Shown piece by piece: positions 43,074-51,608 of a DNA stretch of 64,000 bases. The notes beneath the pieces were generated by a model. It made no database searches. It was not told the origin of the DNA and saw only the letters and a list, made by a program, of their open reading frames with translations. The position numbers and the translations under genes were made by a program. Positions within the stretch are counted from its first letter, which is position 1. Each line of letters opens with the position of its first letter. Source of the stretch: Parapedobacter tibetensis. GTDB taxonomy: Bacteria > Bacteroidota > Bacteroidia > Sphingobacteriales > Sphingobacteriaceae. The stretch covers positions 1 to 64,000 of the forward strand of contig NZ_JAMXBE010000002.1 of NCBI RefSeq assembly GCF_024704835.1, read 5' to 3'.

Positions 43074-44171
43074 TCACCGCACCGTTTTCCTCCGATTACG
43101 GATATAATCCTCAAAAATGTATTCGCCCAATCCCTGTAGTGAGCTATAAAATGCTTTGCCACCATTGGTTTCCGTGAATTGGCGGACAAACTGCTGCAAG
43201 TAGGGGTCGCGGGCAATCATGAACGTGGTGATGGGGATATTGAGCCGTTTGCACTGCGCAGCCATATTCAAGGTCTTGTTGACCACTTTCCTGTCAAGCC
43301 CTACACTATTCTTATAGTAGCGGCCATTTTCCTTGAGGCAGGTAGGTTTGCCATCGGTGATCATGAAGATTTGCTTATTATGCGTTTTGCGCCTACGCAA
43401 CAAATCTGCAGCGAGTTCCAGTCCCGCCAAGGTGTTGGTATGGTAAGGTCCCACCTGCAAGTAGGGAAGGTCCTTGATCGTGATGGGCCAGGCATCATTG
43501 CCAAACACGACGATATCCAACGTGTCTTTCGGATAGCGCGTGCTGATGAGCTCGGCCAGGGCCATGGCTACTTTCTTGGCCGGGGTAATGCGATCCTCGC
43601 CATAGAGGATCATGCTGTGTGAAATATCGATCATCAGCACGGTGGAGGTAAGCGTTTTATAATCACGTTCTTCCACTTCGAGGTCGCGCTCGGTAAGCGT
43701 GAAATTGCCGATCCCATGGTTTATCTGCGCATTGTGGATGGAGGCCGTCATGTCAATCTGATCGAGGCTATCGCCATATTGGTATTCACGGCGGTCGGCA
43801 TTTTTCTCTTCGCCCAATCCTGAAAGGTTGCTACTGTGGTTGCCCCGCCCGCTTTTCCGCAGCTTCCCGAAAATCTCTTCCAGAGCCGATTGGCGGATAG
43901 CCTGCTCGCTTTTGGCTGTAATCCGGAATGCGCCATTGGCGGGATCATCACTCAGGTAGCCCTTGTCTTTAAGGTCCTGGATAAAATCGCCCATGCCGTA
44001 GTCATCGTTGGTAATATGGTATTGCTTATCCAATTCATTGAGCCAGGCCAATGCTTCCATGGCATCGCCCGCAGTATATTGGAGTAGCTCCATGAAAAGT
44101 TTCAAGAGCTCATCAAAACCACCATTGGGCAGCGCATTGGGGATGTATTTGGAAAAATGGAAACCACGCAT
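43074..44171 (-). CDS. VWA (MIDAS) domain protein, partner of the MoxR-like ATPase
   Basis: A 365-residue protein. The C-terminal von Willebrand A domain has an intact MIDAS motif (TVLMIDISHSMILYG, then TNTLAGLELAADLLRR and IFMITDGKPTCL), resembling the BchD-like subunit of Mg-chelatase pairs. The N-terminal ~190 residues are helical and charged (MEALAWLNELDKQYHITNDDYGMGDFIQDLKDKGYLSD). It precedes the ATPase gene in the transcription direction with 164 bases between them. A cytoplasmic ATPase-coupled role is inferred. Confidence 0.87.
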   Translation of the reverse strand: MRGFHFSKYIPNALPNGGFDELLKLFMELLQYTAGDAMEALAWLNELDKQYHITNDDYGMGDFIQDLKDKGYLSDDPANGAFRITAKSEQAIRQSALEEIFGKLRKSGRGNHSSNLSGLGEEKNADRREYQYGDSLDQIDMTASIHNAQINHGIGNFTLTERDLEVEERDYKTLTSTVLMIDISHSMILYGEDRITPAKKVAMALAELISTRYPKDTLDIVVFGNDAWPITIKDLPYLQVGPYHTNTLAGLELAADLLRRRKTHNKQIFMITDGKPTCLKENGRYYKNSVGLDRKVVNKTLNMAAQCKRLNIPITTFMIARDPYLQQFVRQFTETNGGKAFYSSLQGLGEYIFEDYIRNRRKTVR

Positions 44172-44182
44172 ACTGATAAAAA

Positions 44183-44233
44183 TGTTAAGAGCCTATAAAA
44201 AATTTATTAGATGAATTTTAAACAGGCTCTAAG
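44183..44233. repeat. Imperfect palindrome next to the VWA gene start
   Basis: AGAGCCT (44188-44194) and AGGCTCT (44224-44230) are the outer ends of a roughly 22-bp imperfect inverted repeat rich in A/T inside. It starts about 12 bases upstream of the VWA gene. The outer sequence resembles the ends of small palindromic repeats found in other Bacteroidota. The remaining bases up to 44451 hold no gene. Confidence 0.65.
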
Positions 44234-44451
44234 CCGAAGGTAATTATTTTATGGTAATAACTGGTTCAACTGGATGTCATTTTTTTAATGGCGCCAAGTG
44301 AAGATTTGAATCCACCGCCTTTGATCCAGCAGGTTTTAAATTACTTTTCTCTATATTTACGAAAACATTCCTAGTCGATTATTGTTCTTTCGGTCAATAG
44401 GATGTTGACTGTTTGACAGGATAGACTTAATGATATACCTTATTGCCTATT

Positions 44452-46221
44452 ATGAAACCGATTTGGAAATGGATGATTGGTATTGTTGCGTGCTTGCTGG
44501 TTATTGTGGCCGCAGGGGGCTGGTATCTGAGCAGGCATTGGAAGCCGATTTTGGAAACCCGGCTCAGGCAAGCCGTCGTAAACGCCACGGATAGCCTTTA
44601 CCAAATTCATTACGACGAGGTCGATTTTAATGTAGTCACAGGCAATGCCTCCATTACAAACCTACAATTGATACCCGACACCCAGGTGTATGCAAGGCGG
44701 GTGCTTGAAGAGCGAGCACCGGACAATATCTACAACATCATGATCGCAGACCTACGGATTAGGCAGTTCCATCCCCGTCGTATCCTTAGGGAACGTAAGC
44801 TCCATATCAATGACATCATCATTGACACCCCCTCCATCCATGTGATGAATGAATATCATGCATATAACCATACGGCAGCGAAAAGCCAAGATTCGCTGAT
44901 GCTTTATCAACGCATATCCAATATGCTGAATGAGGTGAGCGTGGAAAACATCCAGTTTAATGATATCCAGTTCAAGTTTTCCATGAAAACAGACAGCGTT
45001 GTGAAAGAACTGGCCCTTCGCAACATCAACCTAACGTTACGCGATATCCTCATCGACTCACTTTCACAGGTTGATACCTCCCGGTTGTATTATGCCCGGG
45101 GAATTGACTTGGATATGCCTGGATTCCGGCATGAAACAGCCGATAGCTTCTACTATGTGAGTTTCGATCGCCTTCAGGTGGCCACTGCCGAAAGGGAAGT
45201 CGTGCTTACAGGCTTGAAGTATGCGCCCAGAATGAACCGGTCCGAATTCTACCGGCGGAAGAAAGAGGCGAAGGATATGGCCATCATTTCCTTGCCCCAC
45301 ATCCGTTTTGAACATATCGACTTGCACCGATTTGTGAACAGCCAAAAAATTTATGCCGGAAGCCTGCATATCGACAGTGGTACGGTAGCCATATCAAATG
45401 ACTTGCGGTATCCTAAGCGACTTACGAACAAAATCGGCAAGTCGCCACATCAACTGCTGCTGAAGTTGAAGCAGCACCTAAAGATAGATTCCGTACTTAT
45501 AGATGGCGTAGACGTTAGCTATGCCGAGATAAGCAAAAAACATAAGAAAGAAGGAAAAATAACTTTTGACCGTGTAAATGGCATTATCCGTAATGTGACT
45601 AATGATAGCTCGGCCCTCATCCAAAACAATACGATGGAGGCCGATTTGACCACCTATGTTATGAATACGGGGAAACTAACTACGGTATTTGCATTCGATA
45701 TGCTGGACAAACATGGGGCATTTACCTATCGGGGACGCCTCGGCCCGATGAATGGGAAACCGTTCAACCAGATCATGACACCGCTGCTCAATGCCGAGAT
45801 AGCCAGTGCAAACATTGAGGGGCTCCATTTTGATGTGAAGGCCGATGATCATCGTGCTAGGGGTTCGCTACAGTTTGATTATAACAAGATGAAGCTCAAC
45901 CTGATTGCCAGCGACAATAGCAAGCAAAGGTCGTCCATGAAGGTGGCTTCTTTTTTGACCAACAGCTTTATCATCAATGATAGTAATCCCGATGCCAACG
46001 GGAAGTACCACACGGGAAGGATTAATTACGCGCGTCCGCATACTTATTCATTTTTCAAAACACTTACGCAGAGCCTATTACAAGGAATTAAGGAGTGTGC
46101 AGGAATCAGCGAAGAGCGAGAACGACGCCTGATGAATACCGCCGAAGAAGCGAAGAAAGCATCCGAGAAGACGGAAGGCTTCTTTAAGCGGGTGTTTGGT
46201 AAAAAGAAAAAGAAAGATTAG
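44452..46221 (+). CDS. AsmA-like envelope protein, paralogue 2
   Basis: A 589-residue protein from the ATG at 44452 (MKPIWKWMIGIVACLLVIVAAGGWYLSRHWK). It aligns end to end with the product of 34759-36459: ATDSLYQIHYDEVDFNVVTGNASITNLQL, RAPDNIYNI, NKIGKSPHQLLLKLKQHLKIDSV and INDSNPDANGKYH all have close counterparts. One membrane helix anchors a long beta-rich periplasmic domain. The C-terminus differs, ending in a lysine-rich tail (FFKRVFGKKKKKD). Function is presumably in envelope lipid handling as for AsmA-like proteins, but is unproven. Confidence 0.72.
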   Translation: MKPIWKWMIGIVACLLVIVAAGGWYLSRHWKPILETRLRQAVVNATDSLYQIHYDEVDFNVVTGNASITNLQLIPDTQVYARRVLEERAPDNIYNIMIADLRIRQFHPRRILRERKLHINDIIIDTPSIHVMNEYHAYNHTAAKSQDSLMLYQRISNMLNEVSVENIQFNDIQFKFSMKTDSVVKELALRNINLTLRDILIDSLSQVDTSRLYYARGIDLDMPGFRHETADSFYYVSFDRLQVATAEREVVLTGLKYAPRMNRSEFYRRKKEAKDMAIISLPHIRFEHIDLHRFVNSQKIYAGSLHIDSGTVAISNDLRYPKRLTNKIGKSPHQLLLKLKQHLKIDSVLIDGVDVSYAEISKKHKKEGKITFDRVNGIIRNVTNDSSALIQNNTMEADLTTYVMNTGKLTTVFAFDMLDKHGAFTYRGRLGPMNGKPFNQIMTPLLNAEIASANIEGLHFDVKADDHRARGSLQFDYNKMKLNLIASDNSKQRSSMKVASFLTNSFIINDSNPDANGKYHTGRINYARPHTYSFFKTLTQSLLQGIKECAGISEERERRLMNTAEEAKKASEKTEGFFKRVFGKKKKKD

Positions 46222-46518
46222 CAGGTTTGTTGAGTCGTTTATGCGCTGATTCGAGCAAAAAGCCTCAAAAAAATTCCTCATAACCCTAATTTAAGCAGAA
46301 AATACCAAGGCCCCACCTCCATCTTAACACCTTCGATTGTGAATGAACAGTAAACCGAATATGTGGATAACGTTAGCTAAATATTAATTAATGGTGCCTG
46401 AAAGCTACTATGGGTACGAATCGGTTGTTGATAAATAGGGTCTGAAAGGTGGAAAACTTGTTAATAAAATAAATCATTTTTTTCTTGCAATATAAGCGTT
46501 TTGTTGCTACCTTAGTCA
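46222..46518. other. Gene-free stretch with DnaA-box-like cluster (oriC-like)
   Basis: TGTGGATAA at 46362-46370 is a perfect DnaA box. TGTTGATAA (46426-46434), GGTGGAAAA (46448-46456) and TGTTAATAA (46459-46467) are one- or two-mismatch relatives in the same orientation, spaced 64, 22 and 11 bases apart, close to whole helical turns. An AT-rich tract (46459-46485) follows directly. This is the layout of a bacterial replication origin or of another DnaA-bound site. No dnaA gene is near in the window. Confidence 0.4.
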
Positions 46519-46782
46519 ATGTCAAGTACGAAGTTCTTTGAATCGCCCAACTAAGTGTCCACAAACGAAGCAGTGTCGAAAGGCAACTATTTCAGGATAG
46601 CTTTTAGCGATGGATTGGCTCTAGAAGGTTTCATATCGGACGGAGATTTGTCAGAACACCTTGAAAAAAAGGGAACTGTCCCAATCAAAACATACGCTTC
46701 GGGGTTGTACGTGGCTGCTTACTCTACGGAGAAGCGGCAAACGGCAAATGTATTACGAAATGTGAAGCTTTCACCGGAATAG
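46519..46782 (+). CDS. Small unrecognised protein with an early in-frame stop
   Basis: An ATG at 46519, six bases after a TACCTTAG -7-like box, opens a frame that stops at codon 12 (MSSTKFFESPN, stop at 46552-46554). The same frame then continues 75 codons from a GTG at 46555 (STNEAVSKGNYFRIAFSDGLALEGF, TYASGLYVAAYSTEKRQ) to 46782, and a good terminator follows at 46854-46896. Either a nonsense change has split one gene, or a short leader peptide precedes a GTG-initiated gene. I recognise no family. Confidence 0.45.
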
Positions 46783-46853
46783 CATTAAACGGATACCGGC
46801 AAAGATACAAGACTTGATACCTTGATTACAGCCACGGTTGTAATTAAGGTTAA

Positions 46854-46896
46854 AACGGAGAATTCAAATCGAAAGAGGCGGTTCTCCGTTTTTTTA
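46854..46896 (+). terminator. Rho-independent terminator after the small gene
   Basis: AACGGAGAA (46854-46862) pairs with TTCTCCGTT (46882-46890), followed by a T-run to 46896. It faces the end of the convergent EEP-family gene. Confidence 0.8.
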
Positions 46897-46898
46897 TT

Positions 46899-48026
46899 TC
46901 AAAGCTGCAGGTCGGCCCAGACAGGAAAATGATCCGATAATTTCTCCTTGATGATTTGATAATGGTGTATTTTGAATTCCTTGCTGGCCAGGATGTAATC
47001 AATTTGGAAATTGGGAAAATCTCCATTATAGGTCACCCCCCAGCCTCTTCCCTTCTCGCGGAAAGCATTCTGTAAGCCAGAAGACACCTTGTTTACCGCG
47101 TATGATAATGGCGTGTCGTTGAAATCTCCTGCAATAATGTAAGGGGTTTTGCATTCATCCGTATGAGATCGTAGCGCTTCGGCCTGCGCACTGCGGGCCC
47201 CAAATGCATGTTTCAATCGTGATCCAATACGTTTAGTGGAGGCGGCATCCTTTTCGATGGTTTTTGTTGGGCGCTTGATAAAATCATAATCTTCCTGTTG
47301 AAACCCAAACGATCGCAAATGGACATTATATACCCTGAAAATCTTCCCTTTCTTGTCAATATCAGCATAAATAATCCGGTTTACCCCATGTTCATGGGCA
47401 GGCAAGTCGCCCGAAGAAACAATGGGATACCGGGAAAAAATGGCCAGACCGTAGGCTTCATAATCGTTTTGGGCGGTGGGAAGGATGACATGATGAGGTA
47501 ACCCCACGTTTTCCTTGAACGCTGCAGACATCTTATGCTCGCCTTTTTGCCGAGTATAGTATTCTTGTATACATACCACATCAGGAGAAGTGCCATCAAT
47601 AAGTTTCATGATTTTCTCCTTAATGGTAAGGTCCATGTTTTCCTGCTCAAAGGCCCTGAAAAGATGTACGTTGTAAGTGAGCAAACGGATATATGCCGTG
47701 TCTGGCGTGGCCACGATTGCCTCAGGCACCCTGCTATTGAATCCAATATGTTTATTAAGGGAGCCCCATCCAAGCACAATGGCTATAAAAGAAATACCGG
47801 CATAGCGAACACGCCGTATGAGCCAGTACGCAATAAATAGGCAATTGGCGACCAGCAAGGGTAAATAAGCTATTCCCAGGAAGGCAAAGGGCCAGAAGGT
47901 TTTCGGGTTGATGATCGGGGCCAGGTAACTCAACACTAACCCAGCGGCAGCAAAAAGATTGACGAATAAGATGGATTTACTGACGATGCTCAGTCGTTTT
48001 ATGCGCCACGATTTCCTTCTTACCAT
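46899..48026 (-). CDS. Membrane-anchored endonuclease/exonuclease/phosphatase-family protein
   Basis: A 375-residue protein. The first ~95 residues hold about three hydrophobic helices (SILFVNLFAAAGLVLSYLA, FAFLGIAYLPLLVANCLFIAYWL). The rest is an EEP domain: IRLLTYNVHLFRAF, VCIQEYYT (catalytic Glu), RVYNVHLRSF, YIIAGDFNDTPLSYAV and the C-terminal SDHFPVWADLQL. The fold is that of DNase I, sphingomyelinases and inositol phosphatases; the substrate is unknown. Its start overlaps the stop of the rhomboid gene by one base (TAATG), so translation is probably coupled. Confidence 0.88.
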   Translation of the reverse strand: MVRRKSWRIKRLSIVSKSILFVNLFAAAGLVLSYLAPIINPKTFWPFAFLGIAYLPLLVANCLFIAYWLIRRVRYAGISFIAIVLGWGSLNKHIGFNSRVPEAIVATPDTAYIRLLTYNVHLFRAFEQENMDLTIKEKIMKLIDGTSPDVVCIQEYYTRQKGEHKMSAAFKENVGLPHHVILPTAQNDYEAYGLAIFSRYPIVSSGDLPAHEHGVNRIIYADIDKKGKIFRVYNVHLRSFGFQQEDYDFIKRPTKTIEKDAASTKRIGSRLKHAFGARSAQAEALRSHTDECKTPYIIAGDFNDTPLSYAVNKVSSGLQNAFREKGRGWGVTYNGDFPNFQIDYILASKEFKIHHYQIIKEKLSDHFPVWADLQL

Positions 48027-48898
48027 TAGTATTCATTTTGGCCTTGTTTGCTGGCCTTAAACAAGGCTTCTTTTTCGGCTTTTGTAAGGCTTTCATAGCC
48101 GGATTGCGAGATTTTGTCCAAAATGCGATCGATGACCTCTTGGTTTGGTACCAAAGGCTCTTCCTGCGTTGGGGTATCGTTGCGCACTACACGGAGTTTG
48201 CGCTTCTTGCGTTGCCGTAAAATAAGACTCCAATCGTTCCCGTTTTGTAGCTGTTTGATATAAACGACACCAAGGAGTGCCCCGCCAATGTGTGCAATGC
48301 TCCCTCCCGCATTGAGCCCAGCGATAGCCAGTACGTCAATCACGATAAATGCCAATGCCAGGTATTTCAGCTTCACGTTGCCAAAAAAGAGCATTCGGAT
48401 GGAATAATCCGGTAATAGGGTAGCTGTTGCGAAAACGACGGCACTTACGCTGGCAGATGAGCCAATTAGCACGGTACGATAAGCGTCGGCCTTGAACACA
48501 GGGATTAAATTATACGCCAATAGGTACAAAAGCCCACCTACAAGCCCGCCGGCGAGGTAAACAAAAATAAACTGCCTTTTTTTGAGGAAATCGAGGAAAA
48601 TGATACCCAGCCAAAAAAGCCAAAGCATATTGAAAAGAAGATGGAAGAATCCCTGTTGGGTAAACATATAGGTGACGATGGTCCATGGTTTATATAACCA
48701 GGATGACACCGAAGCAGGAAGTTGCAGCCAAGCGGATAGGTAGGCAGACAAGGGCATATCGGTAACCCCCAATGCCGTAACCAACGAAAGGGCGTTTACC
48801 ACCACAAACACTAAAATGTTGATGGCGATAAACAGGTAGAGTGGGTTTCCCGAATGGAAAGCCTTATGCCATAAATCGCTAAATAATGACGTTTTCAT
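48026..48898 (-). CDS. Rhomboid intramembrane serine protease, paralogue A
   Basis: A 290-residue membrane protein with six or more helices. The catalytic serine S148 lies in LIGSSASVSAVVF and the catalytic histidine H203 in GSIAHIGGALLGVVY; YMFTQQGFFHLLFNMLWLFWLG is the conserved loop-helix region. The C-terminal ~70 residues are cytoplasmic and charged. It may cleave membrane-spanning proteins in the lipid bilayer. A second rhomboid gene lies 102 bases upstream on the same strand. The mutL gene follows further upstream, an arrangement I recall in other Sphingobacteriaceae. Confidence 0.93.
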   Translation of the reverse strand: MKTSLFSDLWHKAFHSGNPLYLFIAINILVFVVVNALSLVTALGVTDMPLSAYLSAWLQLPASVSSWLYKPWTIVTYMFTQQGFFHLLFNMLWLFWLGIIFLDFLKKRQFIFVYLAGGLVGGLLYLLAYNLIPVFKADAYRTVLIGSSASVSAVVFATATLLPDYSIRMLFFGNVKLKYLALAFIVIDVLAIAGLNAGGSIAHIGGALLGVVYIKQLQNGNDWSLILRQRKKRKLRVVRNDTPTQEEPLVPNQEVIDRILDKISQSGYESLTKAEKEALFKASKQGQNEY

Positions 48899-49000
48899 CG
48901 CTATCCTCCCTGTGCTACTTGCTGATAACCGTTGCTAATATAGCAAAAAATGATTTTGAATCATTTACCTATGATAAGAAAGAAAAAAAATACCGATCCT

Positions 49001-49732
49001 TTACCAGTAATTCGGGCGCTTGATTCCCCACAGTTTGATCAGTAAAAATCCAAATAGGGCGCCACCGAGATGTGCGAAATGCGCAATGGAAGAACCCGTA
49101 CGTGATACACCCAGAAACAGTTCGATGAGAATCATCACCGGGATGAAATACTTGGCTTTTATGGGTACCGGCAAAAAGATGAGCATTAACGGTGTATTGG
49201 GGAATAAGAAACCGAAAGCAATCAATAAGCCATAGATAGCCCCCGAAGCGCCTACCATGGGTGTATTATAAACAGATACCAGTTTGTTAAAGTCTTCTTG
49301 AGTCAATGATGGATGGTTGCCATAAACCATGCCTTCAAGCATATCAAAGCGCAGCCATTGGCTGGCGGATATCGTGCCGGTAATCTGATAAACCTCAAGG
49401 GCTTGTACGCCAAACTGCAACACAAGGGCACCAAGGCCGGTAATGAGGTAGTAGTTGATGAATCGTTTGGCACCTAAAACCTGCTCCAATATAGGCCCAA
49501 ACATAAATAGGGCAAACATATTGAAAAAGATATGTGCAAACCCACCATGCATAAACATGTAGGTGATGATCTGCCATATTTTAAAAAAGGGTGAATCTGG
49601 GTAATATACACCGAAAAATCGGGTAGCCTGATCGAAGATCATGGTGCCCAAAAAGCAGATAATATTGATGATAAGCAGATTTTTGACCACCGGAGGTAGG
49701 CCTGTAAAAGGGGATGATGTGTTATTGTACAT
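49001..49732 (-). CDS. Rhomboid intramembrane serine protease, paralogue B
   Basis: A 243-residue six-helix membrane protein. S163 in MVGASGAIYGLLIAFG and H221 in FAHLGGALFGFLLIKLWG form the catalytic dyad; TYMFMHGGFAHIFFNMFALFMFGPILE is the conserved segment. It differs from paralogue A by having no long cytoplasmic tail and an insert around residues 115-155. The gene starts 16 bases after the mutL stop and is probably co-transcribed with it. Confidence 0.94.
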   Translation of the reverse strand: MYNNTSSPFTGLPPVVKNLLIINIICFLGTMIFDQATRFFGVYYPDSPFFKIWQIITYMFMHGGFAHIFFNMFALFMFGPILEQVLGAKRFINYYLITGLGALVLQFGVQALEVYQITGTISASQWLRFDMLEGMVYGNHPSLTQEDFNKLVSVYNTPMVGASGAIYGLLIAFGFLFPNTPLMLIFLPVPIKAKYFIPVMILIELFLGVSRTGSSIAHFAHLGGALFGFLLIKLWGIKRPNYW

Positions 49733-49748
49733 ATCGTTTCAATTCAAA

Positions 49749-51596
49749 TTAGCGCGCAAACCGCTCAGACAGTTCTTGCAATGTAAAAGTAAGGATTACG
49801 GGTTTGCCATTCAATGACACATTGGGCGATTCGCAAGCAAACAGATGGTCTATCAGTTCGGCCATATCCGATGTAGACAAGGCGGTTCCCGGTCTGATAG
49901 CTGCGTGCCGCGCTAAGCTCCTGGCCAATTTCTCACGCTTTGGAAGCTTCAATTCAGACTGGTTATTTTTATAATCTTCGAGCAACTGTTCCAGGATTTG
50001 CCGTTCACTCACTCCGGACGTGATGTCTGCCGGGATACCTTCTACCACAAACGTGTGCTTCCCAAACTCCCTGATTTGGAAACCCAAGGCTTGTATATCG
50101 GGAAGCAGGTCTTTTATCAGCTGGAAATCCGAGCCGTTGAGCGTTACCGTCTGTGGGAAAAGGCTTTGCTGGCTGGCGCCTTGTCGATTTTCCAACTGTT
50201 GGCGGAACTGCTCGAATAAGATGCGTTCGTGTGCGGCCTGCTGGTCTATGAGGATAAATCCAGAATGGATTTGCGACACGATGTAACGATTATGCAGTTG
50301 GAAGGGCAGTTTGGCGGTCGACTGCTGTTGCGCGGGAGGCAAATCGGACTCATCACCATGGAGGCCTAATTGCGTGCTTTCAACCTTTTGCGTGATTTGG
50401 TACAGGGTGTCCCAATTTTGGGGGATGCCTTCCTGCCCTATGCGTGGGGTCTGCGAGGCTTGTTTCCCGCCGCTCGATTTCCCACTGTCAAACGGATTGA
50501 AATCGGGATTGAATTTGACCGAGGGCGGTGTGATTTCTTCCAACGGTTTATGACTAATCATTTGGCTGAAGCCTGTCTCTTGGTTGAAATCAAGCGTAGG
50601 CGTAATGTTATACCTGCCCAATGAACGTTTTACAGCCGATCGGATAATGGCATAAATGGCGCGTTCATCTTCATATTTAATTTCCGTTTTCGTGGGATGC
50701 ACATTGATATCGATCTTCGCGGGATCAATCTCAATGAATAGGACGTAAAGAGGGAAGCTTTCGGGGGGTAAAATGTCTTCATAGGCCTTGAGGACCGCAT
50801 GGTTGAGGTAAGGGTCTTTCACAAAGCGATTGTTCACGAAAAAGAACTGTTCACCCCGGGTCTTTTTGGCGTATTCGGGTTTACCGATGAAACCCTTGAG
50901 GTTGATGATGGTCGTTTCTTCCTCCACCGGAACCAGCCGTTGGTTGTAGCTATTGCCAAAAACACGGACAATACGCTGCTTGAGGCTTTCCTCGGGTAAG
51001 TGGAACAATTCATGGCCATCGCTATGGAGGCTGAAAAAGATCTGAGGATGTGCCAATACCACCCGCTGGAATTCATCGACGATATGGCGTATTTCCACTG
51101 GGTTGCTTTTGAGGAAATTACGCCTGGCGGGGATGTTGTAGAACAGGTTTTTGATACTGATGCTTGAGCCAGCCGGTAGTGCTGTGGGTTCCTGCTGCAC
51201 GACGGCTGAGCCTTCAATTTCTATCAATGTCCCCAATTCATCTTCTACCCGCCGTGTCTTGAGCTCCACATGGGCAATGGCCGCTATGGACGCCAGCGCT
51301 TCGCCCCGGAAGCCCATCGTGCGGATGGCAAATAAATCTTCGGCCTTCCTTATTTTGGAAGTGGCATGGCGTTCGAAGCAACGTCTGGCATCGGTTACAC
51401 TCATGCCGCATCCGTTGTCTATTACCTGTATCAGTGATTTTCCGGCGTCTTTGACAATCAGTTTTATCTTGTCTGCACCGGCATCTATCGCATTTTCAAT
51501 CAATTCCTTCACTGCTGATGCCGGGCGTTGTACCACTTCTCCCGCAGCAATCTGATTGGCCACGGCATCCGGTAACAATTGGATAATATCTGACAT
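49749..51596 (-). CDS. mutL: DNA mismatch repair protein MutL
   Basis: A 615-residue protein of normal size. The N-terminal GHKL ATPase motifs are complete: ELIENAIDAGADKI, VIDNGCGM, TSKIRKAEDLFAIRTMGFRGEALASIAAIAHV. The transducer domain (IDINVHPTKTEIKYEDE) and the C-terminal dimerisation domain (LLIDQQAAHERILFEQF) follow; the metal-binding endonuclease motif DQHA appears as DQQAAHERI, with a changed first element, so nuclease activity is uncertain. MutL links MutS recognition to strand removal. It lies 12 bases downstream of uvrA on the same strand, forming a DNA-repair pair. Confidence 0.97.
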   Translation of the reverse strand: MSDIIQLLPDAVANQIAAGEVVQRPASAVKELIENAIDAGADKIKLIVKDAGKSLIQVIDNGCGMSVTDARRCFERHATSKIRKAEDLFAIRTMGFRGEALASIAAIAHVELKTRRVEDELGTLIEIEGSAVVQQEPTALPAGSSISIKNLFYNIPARRNFLKSNPVEIRHIVDEFQRVVLAHPQIFFSLHSDGHELFHLPEESLKQRIVRVFGNSYNQRLVPVEEETTIINLKGFIGKPEYAKKTRGEQFFFVNNRFVKDPYLNHAVLKAYEDILPPESFPLYVLFIEIDPAKIDINVHPTKTEIKYEDERAIYAIIRSAVKRSLGRYNITPTLDFNQETGFSQMISHKPLEEITPPSVKFNPDFNPFDSGKSSGGKQASQTPRIGQEGIPQNWDTLYQITQKVESTQLGLHGDESDLPPAQQQSTAKLPFQLHNRYIVSQIHSGFILIDQQAAHERILFEQFRQQLENRQGASQQSLFPQTVTLNGSDFQLIKDLLPDIQALGFQIREFGKHTFVVEGIPADITSGVSERQILEQLLEDYKNNQSELKLPKREKLARSLARHAAIRPGTALSTSDMAELIDHLFACESPNVSLNGKPVILTFTLQELSERFAR

Positions 51597-51608
51597 ATAA
51601 TTGCGAAG

